From contig JAIGNY010001187.1 of the NCBI GenBank assembly GCA_020152595.1, forward strand, positions 535,001 to 599,000: 64,000 bases of DNA. The letters run 5' to 3'. The notes beneath the pieces are model-generated. The model did not search any database. It worked only from the letters and a program-made list of their open reading frames with translations, and had not been told where the DNA came from. Position 1 is the first letter of the stretch; every line of letters starts with the position of its first letter. Made by a program: the position numbers and the translations under genes. Positions 22,697 to 37,600 of this stretch are shown piece by piece. The DNA is from Chiridota heheva (lineage: Eukaryota; Echinodermata; Holothuroidea; Apodida; Chiridotidae).

Positions 22697-25600
22697 CTGA
22701 AAGAAAAATACAAAGGAATTACTTGATGATTCATTGGAAGAAATACATCAGCCAAACAGGAGGGAAGGGGTTAAGATTTCAAGGTTGTGCCAAACAGGAG
22801 GGGAGAGGTTGAGATATCAAGGTAGCGGCAAAACAGAGAAGAGGGGTTGAGATATCAAGGTAGCAGCGAAACAGAGGGAAGATATGAAGAAAATGGAGGG
22901 GAGGGGTTAAGATATGAAGATAGCGGCGAAACAAAAAGGGGTTGGAAACAAGAGGGGAGAGGTTGAGATATCAAGGTAGCGGCGAAACAGGAAGGGGAGG
23001 GGTTAAGCTGAAGGTAGCGAAACAGGAAGGGAGGTTGGGATATTAGCGGCGAAACGAGGAGGTTGGGATATAGCGGCGAAACAAGAGGGAAGGAGTTGAG
23101 ATATGGTGGCGAAACATGAAGGAGGAAAACAGGAGGGGAGGGGTTAAGATATAAAGGTAGCCAAACAGGAGGGGAGGGGTTAAGATATGAAGGTAGCGGC
23201 GAAACAGGAGGGGAGGGGTTAAGATATCAAGGTAGTGGCGCAACAGGAGGGGAGGGTTAAAATATCAAGGTAGCGGCGAAACAGGAGAGGAGGGGTTGAG
23301 ATATTAAGGTAGCGGCAAAACAGGGAGGGATTAAGATATGAAGGTAGCGGCGAAAATGGAGGGAGGGGTTAAGATATCAAGGTAGCAGCAAAACAGGACG
23401 AAAGGGTTTAAGATATCAAGTAGCTGCGAAACAGGAGGGGAAGTGGTTAAAAAATCAAGGTAGTGAAACAAGAGGGGAGGGGTTAAGATATCAAGGGAGC
23501 CATACAGGAGGGGAGGGGTTAAGATATCAAGGTAGCCATACAGGAGGGGAGGGGTTAAAATATCAAGGTAGCCAAACCGAGGGGGGGGTTAAGATATCAA
23601 GGTAGCCAAACAGGAGGGGGTAAGATATAAAGGTAGTGTAACAAGAAGGGGGTTAAGATATCAGGTAGTGTAACAGGAGGAGAGGGGTTAAGATATCAAG
23701 GTAGCGTAACAGGAGGGGAGGGGTTAAGATATCAAGGTAGCATAACAGGAGGAGAGGGGATAAGATACCAAGGTAGCATAATAGGAGGGGAGGGGTTAAG
23801 ATACCAAGGTAGCATAACAGGAGGGGAGGGGTTAAGATATCAAGGTAATGTGGGGACAATGGGATTAAAAAAAAAAAAATTTGTTATTTATTAACCACTT
23901 ATTTATGAGTTGGGCAATAGAGGGTTATGAAGATGGGGGCTAGAGACTGGACAGATATCATACTAAAACCTTACCTTTTGCCACCACGTTATGTCCTCTC
24001 TGCTCAAATCTTGATGCTGGTTTAGTAAACGCCCATACTTGTCCAAAGAGGGCAAAAGAGCTTCCATATTGTAACCAAAACTTTTAAGCCAGGTTGGTAG
24101 ATCTATAAAACAAATGAACAAACCTTGATGAAATTATTATAATTTGTGTGCAAATTTAATGATCCATATGAGATAAAAATGGATTTCAGAAAATGCTTCA
24201 ATCATTACATGTATGGAGAGTAGTGTCAACACAACAGCAATGATAGGACAAATAAATCATCTATATTAGAATATGACAGCCTCTTGATGGTGAATATCAT
24301 ATAAAATTGAAGAATGATAAATACTGGAAATTTGGGATATGCAGAACCACTTTTTATCTTACATAATGCTATTTTGTTTATTCTTTCACTCAAATCTTTG
24401 ATTGTAAAGGGTTTACACAGTTGCCTAACAAAGGCAACTGGGGAACTTATTGGGTTGCATGCCATGGCTCCTAAAAAAAACAAAAAAATGTGAATGTCAT
24501 TCACTCTTTATGTACTGTACTAAAGCATCCACAATGATGCAACACCCATGGGTTTGCCTTCAAATGCTGAGGAGGGAATTAAAAGGTGCTTTTGCCTCAA
24601 AACAAATTGCAATAACGTCTGTAAGTACATGTCAAGTACTTTTACAAGAGAAGCGTATATTATTTATACAGTGTGTGCATGGAGATTAGGTACATGCACA
24701 TGCATGTTGTACATACAGTATGTATGTGTTGCAACAGCATGACACTGCCGAGTTGAACAGAGCTGTACAAATTGTTGTTAGTTTAATCATGGAGCTATTA
24801 ACTGAAATTAACTCAGTTAATAGCTCCCATGTTTTAATTCAAATGAGAACAAAAGACAAAGAAAAATTCTGCCTTGAAAGATTCAACCACATTTAACATT
24901 TGGCACAAAAGGAAGTTGCTCCAAGCCCATTGTCTTATCCATTCGCCCACAACAATAGTGTATCAGAAAATTTTGCTGTATTATTAATATAGTGTAAAAT
25001 ATGATTAAAGGAGGTGCATTTTGCAATAGGGTTGAAAGTTCAACCACTCAGAAAGTTATAACTGAATGTCCTTATGCCGATATCGCACTTTTATTATCCT
25101 TGGGAAATATTGCTAAATAAAATAGATATTCCCTTTAAATTAATGATTCTCTAAAAACTGCAGGTTTGAAAAAAAAAAAAAGGAGGCACGTAGCTCAGTT
25201 GGCTAAGCGTACGACTGAGATGCTAGAGGTTCCAGGTACAAGTCCAACAGCGATTTACCTAGTGATTTTTCCACAGATATGCAGAACGATATACACTGAC
25301 ATCAAGTTCAGAATTTGTCTTCTGTATCACACCTTCTTTCCCACCCAACCTTTTTTGAAAAGTGGCCAATGGTTGGGTGGCGCTCACCATCCTTTGGAGG
25401 GGACATAAGGCCGTCGGTCCCGATGGTAGGAGTTTCACCTCCTGCCTGCTTCTCTGAACACTTCTCGAAAAGAGCAGGGTGTTAACCCGGTGTTTATTCA
25501 CTTTCCATCCTGGCAAATTCATCGGGTACACACTGAAAACAAGTCATTGTGACTTACATGTGCTTTCCCTGGTATATGCCTAAAAGTGAAGTACAATACA

Positions 25601-28600
25601 ATACAACTTAAAAACTCATCTCATAAGTAAATTTACATTACACAAAGAGAAAATGCAGTAATGAACTCACCCATAAAGTAATCAAATTTCAAATCCCGGG
25701 TGATCGGGCTGTTTCCTTGGAATGTGTACAGGTTAAACTGGTGCAACTTGGCTACTTGACCCACTTGGTTGTAAAACTCTGGATCAGGACTCGTCCACCT
25801 CATACTCACTGGATCATAATCTCTCCCCTCCAGATGGACTAGTCTGGTAAGAGGATCCTGCAAGCCCCCTCTATACCCCAAATGAACGTTCTGGGTTGGT
25901 GCGAGGTCCTCTTTGATGTTACCCCATGGATCATAAATTATTTCTTTCAAAACTGTTCCATCTTGTTTATGAACCTGAAGGATAGATCCAAGATGATCTG
26001 TCAGAACGTACCACTGCTGACGGTTTCGTCGGATCCCGATCAGAGACCCCTCTAAATTATAGTCCATTACCCAGAGTTCCCGAAGATGCTTGTCGTAAAT
26101 ATGAGTAATCCTCCATTTGCTAGTAGGATGTGCATAAAAATACTGCACCTGACGATTTGTATGGTCCTTACGCCAGATGCGACGACCTAAGCCATCATAT
26201 TTGTATCTTCACGTCATACTTGCTGGACTGGTAGGCGTGTACCAGGAGACCACGTGAATTGTAATCAAATCTTTCCTCCCTCGTTGCGACAAAAATCCAT
26301 CCATGTCAAACTGATAATCCTCCTCACCAACCCTTGTGACACAATCTCGATAGTCGTATGTTAATTTAGAAGTTTTATTCTTGCGAACATCCATAACAGC
26401 AATCACATTTCCATTATCTGAATAAGCATATCTATACAAAGCTGCATTACTGGAGTCATTCAAGGATACCTGTATGAGCTGTCCTCTTTCATCATGGTCA
26501 TATCCAAACGAGAGGTACGAATTGCGACTCCCGATGATCATATAACCTACGCGAAATGTAGCCGTGTAGAAAAACGAGAGAGAGAGAAGGTCCCTGCTTC
26601 CCATTTCATACTGAACGCTCTGTAGTAGCATATGATCTCCAAGTCGGTACTGCCTTGAAAAGAACGAATCGCTCATGACGTGCGTTGAAAATTCTGGGTA
26701 TGTGACACTGAATCCACTTGATCTGGTGATGTGCCCCTTGATTGGATCATACTCAAATTCATGCGATGACAAAATTGTCCAATTAAAAGTCCCCGATATA
26801 GATGTGACTTGTAAGTTGTTACCATGCCCATATTCAAATTTAGCATTGAGAAATCCACCAAAACCCTTAGAACTGACAGTCTGTTGTCGTAAAAGTAGAC
26901 CAGAGTTTTTCATACGAAGCTCATTCGAAAAGTCACCTTCAATTATCTCCACAATTTTAAGATGGCCGACGCTCCTGTAATATTTCAGGTTCACCCTTGT
27001 TTTGTCAAATATCATGGTCATCATTCTTCCTATCTTGTCATACTGTTTACTGATCCGTCTGCCGGTGCCAGGGTAAAATGTCATCAGATTTTGCCCCGCA
27101 AAGTTAATGTTTTGAATAAGCCATGGATCCTCATCATCCATCGCAAAGCTGTTTCTTGTAAAATCCAACGTGGGCAGGGAGTTGACTTGGTGGTGTGTAC
27201 CGTTAGGCATCACCACACCTGCGAAGTTTCCATCATCACTAACCAAAAGATTGTAGTGGATATCACCTGGCAGAATCACCCTCTCAAGCTGTAAGGAGCA
27301 GATGAAAGAAAGCATTGGATGAGAATAATTTCACAGAAGCATAAATTCAGAAAAAGTTTAATTTGGCATGTCTACTTTGTATGATAAAGATGAATAGAAG
27401 AGTAAGTCTGCTTGAGTAGCAGGGGTATTTTTGAAAGTCGAACTCACTTATCTGGCCTCCCCAAGTCAGTAAACCGCTATAAACAACCAAAAGGCTAATA
27501 ACACAGCCATCCCTTTGGATTCTTCACAATAATTACACAAATGCACCCACCTCTTGTAGCGCGAGTACTTTCTATGCAATACAAATGCAATCTGGTGCCA
27601 TGGACCTGATTAACCGCTTATACAACCAAAAGTAAAAATTGTAGCTCTTTTGGTGCTACCCAGAGCTCCCTGATTGAATCGATATGACATCACCGAGGAC
27701 TGAATAAAACGGAAGGGACATATAGAAAGTAAATATACAACAAATATCTTGCAAATGGTGAAAACTGATCAACATCAAAAAGAAACAAATATACACCTAA
27801 GAAATTTTACCTTCAAAATATCTAAAATAAACTTTGTAAATATTCTATGCGCACCTTGCTTGCATCCCTGTACTCAAAAGTGTAGTTACTCCTGCCCAAC
27901 TTGATCAATGTCAGGTATCCAAGCTCGTCATACCCATAAGACTCGGACAGATATCCACGTTGCCAGTGGGTCAACCGTCCTTGACGATCGTAAGAGGTTT
28001 CTATGGCTACCCAGTCGCCAACTTCAGGATGCCATTTCTTTGTTTTAGCAGGGCTATGAGACAGAACCAGTAAGGCTTCACCATTGGCATTGTAGAGGGA
28101 TTCTATTTTGGCAAAGCGATTGTAGTTGAGTCTAAATGCAATTTGTCCATTCACCTAACACGAAAAGGAAAGAAATAACTTTAATGCTAATGTAGTTTCA
28201 ATTTGGAGCAACTTTATCAATTGCTTTCTAATATATGCCAAATATATATGTGCAAAAGTGATAATGTATGAAAAGAAATAAAGCTTGATTTTGTTATATT
28301 TCTCTCCCAACTTTCAAGTATAGAAATTCCTCAAAATGCATTCTATTGTTATATATTATCCAGTTTCCTAGGTAACACAATTTTGTACAATTTTTGCTAA
28401 TAAGGTTTTAAGTTTTTAAATGCAGTAAAAAAGACAATTTCTATCCGATTTTGATGTGACTTTTTGCTGTTTGCATAATTCTGTATATTTTTCAGGTTGT
28501 TGCTGCCTGTCAATATATCTTAACTTTTTGTTTAATGATGATGAAAGGGCAAAACATGTAACCATTTTCTAGGGGGAAGAGTGTTTTGCCTAAAAAAGGC

Positions 28601-31600
28601 AAGGGAAAAAAACAACCCCAAAACCCGATTAAAATATTTAAATGCTTTATTACAAAAATTTGAAATATATGATGGTTCTTACTTTAAGGTTTCTGTCAAC
28701 AATCAATATACCGTCTTTGCTTCTTCCCCCAAGCCTCACGGAGTACACCCATTCTGCTGAGTGAGTTGTGCCTCCTGGTACTCTAATCCTTCTTGACGAG
28801 TAGACACTTCCCGATACCCTATCCAGTAATGGACTAGCCTTGGATTGAAGCGATACAGTTGTACCATCAGCATAAATCAGCTGGCTGGTTCCATTGTAGT
28901 GTAGGGTAGCTCTTTCAGAAAGATCGTCTATCATAAAAGATGACTAAAGCTCTAAGCTTGAAGGAATAACAAACTCTAATTGGCAAAAACAGAGCTCTTT
29001 AGCAAAGTATTAATACAAGTATAAAAGCATCATCTGAATTTTTCTGGGTTTAGATTGACAAATAAACACCTATCTAAATGATTCTTTAAATTAAAATTTA
29101 ATATTAATTTTGAAATTTTAAATAGTGCATTCCAAAACTTTTTAACCATGTCTGTCCTTCCTACAAAAGATACATACCGTATTTTCTCTAATAAACGCCC
29201 CCCCTCTAATAAACCCCCCCCCCCCGTCATTTTTCATACTTTCAGGATGTAGCAACGCACGTTTAACTTACCGAATGTGACTTAAAAAGGCTGTAAGTAC
29301 GTAACCAAGTAGAAAATATGCAGAGTATATTCCATTAATAATCCATGCACGATAATGCTAAAAACACAAAAATCGCTTAAAGAAACTAATATCATAGGCC
29401 TAAAAGAAATTGCCCTTCTTTTGTAAGTTACATTTTTTCTTCATACTTTACCCTCGAATAAACGCCCCTGTTTTCTAAATGCAACGCCCCGGGGGCGTTT
29501 ATTAGAGAAAATACGGTACATATAATCAACAAAAGCAGTCTTTCTATATACTACAATTTTAAATAATAATTCACAACACCATTTAAACATGCCAAGTGTA
29601 AGCGTTATTTTGAGGTAAAATTTTCTTTTGTTAGTTTCTCTTTTAACATGAAAATATCAGTATTTTACTACAAGGCTATTTATTCCCATCCATCCCTCAG
29701 CATTTTCTAGCCACCCCACATTTCCATTAATTCAGTCTTTATGCTTTTAACGAAAGTCACCACGTTTTTGGCACTTAATACCAAAAATAGATAGTTTGAT
29801 TGAACAATTCTTACCCTGTGTGAGAGTCTCCTCCATGTGGTCCTCTCTGTCAGCAATGACACAGACGACGTCACTCATCCCAGGTGCCTGGTACATTGTC
29901 ATGGCAACTGATTTATTCACTTGGGTGCTCAAGTTAGAGACCTCTCCTGTAGACCACTCTCCATGTTCCAAATGACCATTTTTAGAGTACCTGTGACACA
30001 AAAAAAACCAAAAAAAAAAACCAGTTGAACAGACATGAACAAATTAAAGTTTAACAATGTTTCCAAAATAACACAAAAATTAAACAACATAAAATGGAAG
30101 AGTTTTTGCATAAATTATCAGTCAAAAAGTTAGAATTCTCCCATTTCTGATGAGCGGTATTCTCTGTTGTAAGGAATCATTATACAATATTTTTTCTGAT
30201 CTACAGTAGCTCTAGGTGAAACAGTAGTTAAAATGTCTTGCATCCCTATGCATTCCTAGAATAACAAATTCAAAAGTTCTGACATAAATCTCAAAACGGA
30301 CAGAATGTTTGGAATATCTAGTCCAGCTTGACTGATTATTGTAGGTATTGTTAAAAGCACAACATTTTACATATACATACATACAGAATATTTTACTACC
30401 TCTCAAAGAATTTTTTAGAAATTTATAACATGGAAGGATTTATCTATGAAACATCGAGTGGTATACTTTACAATACATCAAGTTGCATAAATATCAAAAA
30501 ACGCAAACAGGTCTGAAAATTCCACATGCTATGAAGTGGCATATCTTAAACCAATTTTGATAAAATGCTTTGCCGTTTTCAGTAGCTGATGGTGTGTGTA
30601 AGCAGGCCAGCACTAGGATTTTGATGCTGGGGGCAGCTTTGTCTCACCTGGAAAGGAAAGGAGGGGGGGTGGCCTATAGATCGAGCAATATATGTCACCT
30701 GTACAAAAGGTTGTGGGAGTTTCGGGGTAATGCAGTCTGGCAGCTATGTCCTACCTTGAAGGGGATGGCAGAAGGCCTATAGATCGGACAATATATGTTG
30801 CCCGTACAAAAATTCATAGGTGAAGAAACTATTTTCTATGAGCATCATTGAGGGTAACAGAAGATCAAGATGACTTACTTGTAAGCTCTTGACAAATGAC
30901 CACTGTAGGATTTCTCAACCAACCGACCATTGCCATCATATTTCAAACTGACAGTATCGAGGTTGCTGGCATCCTGCAGTTGCCTGAGATACCCATTCCC
31001 CATTTGAAGGTCCATGACGGTTCCATTTTTGCCAATCTGAATCATTATCGGCTCCTTAGTGCCATTTCTGGTGATGCTAATCGCAAAACCCCAACTGTCT
31101 TGAATGGCTGTCAGTCTGTCGTGAGTGTCTGTGTAATTAAAAACGTACACCGACTCCTCCAGTAATATGTTCTTGGTCTTGAAATGAAACCCAGAAGAAT
31201 CAAACAAAAGCATTTCTTCGTTGTTCGGAGATGTAATCTCGAAAACCTCTCTTCTACGATGGAGAAGAGGCCACTCTCGGTACAACTGTCGCACCCTCAG
31301 GTTCCCCTGGTCCAAGATGAGTAGACTCCCGTCATACTGAACGGCCAATGAAATTGGTGAGTACAATTTCGCTTCATGGGATGGACTCTCTTCCCCAACA
31401 AAACATTCACAGTCTTCCAGTCTGCAGTCGCAGCTATTTCCATCTCCAATCACAGGTGTGATGTACCCATCAGGAGTCACCTTCCTGACCCGATGCACCA
31501 TCAGATCAATGTCAGCCTCTGCGACATACAGCTCTCCCGAAGACGAGAATGCGATGGCAATCGGTGAAACCAACTTTTCCATTTCCGCCTTCTTTGAGTG

Positions 31601-34600
31601 AGCCTCAAGCTGGTCATTGAGGTTGTTCATTGCAAAAGAGCACCCAGAGGGTACCCCAGCGATGACTGTTGCCATACCTTCCCGGGTGATTTTTATGATG
31701 GTGCCCTCCATTTCTTCCAGCACGTACAGGAACCATCCATGGGATTTATTGCAAGTTCTGATGGGTACTGAAGACTCAGCTGTTGGAAGAATAATTAAAT
31801 ACGTAAAAACAAAAATTATTTATTTTTCTTTCAAAAAACCTAAAAACATTCTATATATGTAGATGATCCACACAAGGCATACTTTAGGCTTAACCCAAAG
31901 GTTAGACTTAGTCCTCCAAGTGGTACCCAGTCAATCCTCCTCCACTTCCTATAGACCTATAAATCTTTCTTGTTAAAAAGTTCATTAGATTATTGAAGTC
32001 ACATTTTGGAAGTGTAGAAAAATACAATTTGTTCTATTTTCAAATCAAATGTTTTCCTTTTCCACAGCTTTGAGACTTAAAAGAGTTGGCAGTCTATGTA
32101 GATTTATGTTCATTTTAACCATAGAAGTCTCATCACACGATCTCTTTTTATCATTGTTGGATGCATACATGTTTACCCATTGTGCACATGTAAAAAATTC
32201 AAAGTCGATGGAAACCCCTCACTTTTTGGCCGCCAACTCTCTGGTGCATTAAAGATAAAAGTTTAGACTAATCTGAAAAATTGTTAAGGGAAAACTCAGT
32301 TGAGGCTTAAAAAAAAAATAATTGCACAATTGCATCAAAATTAACTGACCTTGCTCACTGGGACTTTTGCCCCACAGTTAGGTCTCCAAAAGGTTGACAC
32401 GACTCCAGGGGTTGCCAGAAAACTTCTGATAATACCATCTGGGGTGATATATCGAATACCCATGTGATCGATGAAAAAGATGTTGCCATCTTCATCAATT
32501 GCAATGCCTGAAGGGAATATAAAGACTAATTTAGATATGTTAGAAAATTATATATATGACACAAGATTAAAATAATAGCCATATATAGGCATTTGCTTGG
32601 GGCAAGGAGGGAGAGGGGGACGAAAGGAAATAAAGCCTCTGCCCAAGTGTCCCTTCCTGTGGCGTCAAAGCGCCCCTTGGAGAAAGTTCCTGGTTATGGG
32701 CCTGTTTGTCAACACTTCCTATTGTAACTTATGTACAGTGATTATGAAGAAATTTAATACCACGATAATACTATCATTCTAGAGAGGAGCAAGTTTATAG
32801 TTGTAAAGTTCATGGAACAGTTCAATATATGGGAGAGGGGAGAGGAATGATTGAATCCTTTTCTAAGAAAAGCTACAAGTGATACCTCAAATATTTATGG
32901 GAAGGCATTTAAAAACAGATTTATAGAATTTGCATAATGATATATCCATGGCAGAGGGAAACTCAACATTATTCATGTAGGACCAATTTCTATTCTACCC
33001 TAAAAGATGATGATGGAGGAGAGGGGGTGGAGAATTGAAAACTTGGATTGATTTTGAAAACATGATCCTTTGTACCTGCATTCAATCAGTAGATTATCTA
33101 TCTCAGGGCCCGACTGCCCACCAGGGTGGGGGGGCAGGACCAATGTTGGCAATTGCCAATCGGGCTAAGAAGTTAAGGCCTATTGGATATTAATTGCTTG
33201 GAAAATTATTGAGAGGGGCCATGGTGTTGGGGGCCCTGTATCAAATATCAATAAGGAAACTGAAATCCAATACCCTTTGGAGATCTCAGTTTAGCTTGAA
33301 TCGCAGGTCCACCATCGCCACAACCATCTTCTTGTACCAATGAACATGACCTCCCATTACCAGCAATTGTTGTGGCATACGAACTTCTGCTGGAATTGTA
33401 TGCTTCGTTGATTTTCACGATTTTACGCAGCTGTGGTTCTGACAAGTACAGAGTGCCGGTAGATGGATCGACAGCCAGGTAATACTTGTATCCTGGTGTG
33501 CTGTGGGGAAAAATGTAATAACAAAAATATGATAATAATTTCTCTCAAGCCAATATTTAATAGAGACTGAAGAATCCATTAATCAGCAATTTTATATCAT
33601 TGATGAGTTTTGCCAAATTATCGTTTATCTTCCCAACTCAAAGAGCCAGCGAAATTTGAAAAGCTGCTTTAATGCAAATTGAGAGGGTCATAGCTGCATA
33701 ATTATCTGCTCCTGTTTGCACCGAATAATGAAAATGTAGCAGAACTCATTCTGTTGGGTATCACTTTTACGCAACTTACCTGAGATTGATTATAGACGTC
33801 ACATTTCCATCTGGTCGGATCTTGATGATCATATCCGCATCACCAATGTAGATGCTCCCATCGAATGAGGTCACGATAGCTGTGGGCGCCAACAGACGTG
33901 TGTTTTTGGCTTTTCCGTCTATCCGGTGGTCGCTGCCTGTAACTCGCCGCCTTCCCATGCCCATAATGGTCCTGATGCTGGGCACTTTTGAGGAGTAGTC
34001 AACCCTGCTACCATCGCCCATCAAAAGAACACCTGAAAATGATCACATCACATCAACTACGTAAATCAGAAGTTGGTATCAAACTGTTGTGACAAAGATG
34101 TACATCTAAACGTGGATTAGAAATGCAGCACTTGGCGAAATGTGAAAGAGATCAACTGAGCAAAAATTAAATGCATTACTGACCTGTCGCGGGGTTATAT
34201 GTATGATGCATCGGAAAGAACCATCCTCCCATGTCAGTGGTGCTCCAGTCAGCCCCGTTGATCGTTATTGACTTCGTGGACCAAGCAACTTTACTACAGC
34301 TGTAGTACTCATATCCCACAGAAACTGTTAAGGTAAAAATCAACAAAGAACATCAATCTGGTTACAGACAAAATCATTTATAAGGGATTATCATCAGTTG
34401 TAAAGTACATGGATAGGCAGAGATTTTATAGGCAGCATATAGAATTTTTAACTTATGAACATGTAGTTTCCAAGTTTTGGCTAATCAAAGTTTGCAGAAT
34501 TTGTATGTACATGTTGTGATGTATGAAAGAGACGACAGCGGAAATGTAATTCTTTCAATTTCCATCCCAAATTTCAGGCACTGAAAATCATCCGACCATT

Positions 34601-37600
34601 TTTTCTGCGCTGATTGAGGGTAAGATGGAGATTCACAAACTTCTTCTTACCTTTAGCATTGGCTTTCCCATAGACAATCTGTCCGTATGCATTTATTCTA
34701 TCCCAAGTGAAATCAATGGTTAAAGATGGCTCTGGTTCATGGACCTCAACCCACCTCCTGCCACCAATGTCGTAGGTCACATGGATGAGGTTGATGCGGT
34801 GCAATCCAGGATTATTTTCCAAAGAAATTGTAATTACACTCTCTGTAAATCTGTGGCTGTAGTAATTTAGCGATACTGAAGACTCCGGAAGTTGGATTGA
34901 CTCCTGAATTCCCTGCAATGATAAAAGAAAATTCATCTGAAATAAGAGCATTCAAAGTTTTAAATGATCAACAGAATAATACAAATGATCAACAGAATAA
35001 TACAAATGATCATCAGAATAATACGAACAATCAACAGAATAATACGAACGATCAACAGAATAATACAAGCGATCAACAGAATAATACAAATGATCAACAG
35101 AATAATACAAATGATCAACAGAATAGAATAATACAAACGATCAATAGAATAATACAAATGATCAACAGAATAATACAAATGATCATCAAAATAATACAAA
35201 CGATCAACAGAATAATACAACAATCAACAGAATAATACAAGCGATCAAGAGAATAATACAAATGTTTAACAGAATAATACAAATGATCAACAGCATAATA
35301 CAAACAATCAACAGGATAATACAAAAATCAACAGAATAATACAAACAATTAAGAGAATAATACAAACGATCAACAGAATAATACAAACGATCAACAGAAT
35401 AATACAAATGATCAACAGAATAATACAATTAATTAACAGAATAATACAAACAATTAAGAGAATAATACAAGCGATCAACAGAATAGTACAAATGATCAAC
35501 AGAATAATACAAACAATCAACAGAATAATACAAATGATCAACAGAATAATACAAACAATTATCAGAATAATACAAATGATTAACAGAATAATACAATTAA
35601 TTAACAGAATAATACAAGCGATTAACAGAATAATACAAACAATTAAGAGAATAATACAACGATCAACAGAATAGTACAAATGATCAACAGAATAATACAA
35701 ACAATCAACAGAATAATACAAATGATCAACAGAAAAATACAATTAATTAACAGAATAATACAAACGATCAACATAATAATACAAATGATTAACAGAATAA
35801 TACAAACGATCAACAGAATAATACAAATGTTTAACAGAATAATACAAACGATCAACAGAATAATACAAATGATTAACAGAATAATACAAATGATTAACAG
35901 AATAATACAAACAATCAACAGAATAATACAAATGATTAACAGAATAATACAAATGATTAACAGAATAATACACTTTCTTAAAGCAAGTAAATACAAAACT
36001 ACTTTTGATTATTGTTTGTAAGCAATTTTGATTCTCTGTGACACAATATGACAAGAACAGAATATTCTTCAGATGATAGGCATAAACAAAAAAGTTATTC
36101 CAGTGATTTAAAAAACAAAACAAAACTCAAACGACGACAAACTCGAAGGACATATACTTGATAAAAGGCTGCATTTAAAATTCATTCATGAACATTTCAT
36201 AACTGAACTGGATAATCTGTAAAAGGCCTATACATAAATTACTAATGGAAATCTTTAAAGAATTACAAACCTGATGAGTCCAGTACAACTCTGCTATAGT
36301 TATGTATATCTGTTTTTGGTTTATGATTTTTCACTACAAACACAATCCTGTTGTTTATATTCAAAAACCTACAATCAAATTAGCATAATCAGGCTGTCCA
36401 CATCTGTTATTTTTCTAATTTATTCAAAATCATTCTTGACTACAAAATAATTCCATGAAATGGTAGAATCTAATATATTTAGATGATGCACATCATATAT
36501 AACACCTTATTTCATTCAAAAAATTTTCAATAAAGAAAACAAACTTTTAAGACCTACCAACTGGTCCAAGGAAACTCCCGCCTCTGAGAGAGAAGATTGA
36601 ATATCAAAGAGTTGAGGCAAGAGGTTGAAATCTGGTGTCTGCTTGCTCTCATATAAACACGTTTCTGCATTTCCTGAACTGTCTTGTCCATTGTTTATGA
36701 CGACATCCTGTGTCACCACAATCTCATTGATGGGTACCATTAGGTGTAATGCTGGGATGACCAGAGGATGTCTGGTGAAACCAAGTTGGATGGCGCCTCC
36801 ACCAACCACAATGAGATCAAACCTAAAATAAATGATGTAGAACATGTAGAAGTAAATATTGTTACACCCACTTAATCATATTGTAACTAATCATATTAAT
36901 TGTCAGCTCTGCCTCTCTTCCCTAAAATTTTATGGTTGGTGTGGTTTAACAGTTTATGTGGGAGTGCAGTAGGCCCAGTGGTTGGGGTGTCAGTCTCGTA
37001 CTTAAAAGGTACCGGCATCAAGTCTCAGCAAGGGCTGTGTCCCTGATCAAGACTTTATATCCCAGTTCACTCAATTGGGGAGTTAACCTGCGATAGACTG
37101 GTGTCTCATCCAGGGGAGACAAGTACTCTCATCTGCTTAGCACCATGGAAACCAGGTATAAGCACCGATGCTTGAAGGGATTAACTATGTGGCTTAATGG
37201 CAGCTGTCACAAGCACTATGTTGTGTACTTAACCAAGACACTTTGATCTATTTGCTCCATTCCAACCAGCTGTAAATGCATACCAGCACTGCAAGGAAGT
37301 AAACCTGTGATGCACGTAAATGCATACCAGCACTGCAAGGAAGTAAACCTGTGATGCACGTAAATGAGTACCAGCACTGCCAGGAAGTAAACTTGTGATG
37401 CACATAAATGCGTACCAGCACTGCCAGGAAGTAAACCTGTGATGCACGTAAATGAGTACCAGCACTGCCAGGAAGTGAACCTGTGATGCATGTAAATGTG
37501 TACCAGCACTGCCAGGAAGTAAACCTGTGATGCATGTAAATGAGTACCAGGACTGCCAGGAAGTAAACCTGTGATGCATGTAAATGAGTACCAGGACTGC

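Noticed and set aside
25178-25260. Functional tRNA gene
   Set aside because: A- and B-box-like blocks are present but the acceptor and anticodon stems do not pair; better explained as a SINE head.
34960-36123. Isoleucine-rich open frames on both strands
   Set aside because: 21-bp array, a multiple of 3, so periodic frames stay open by chance.
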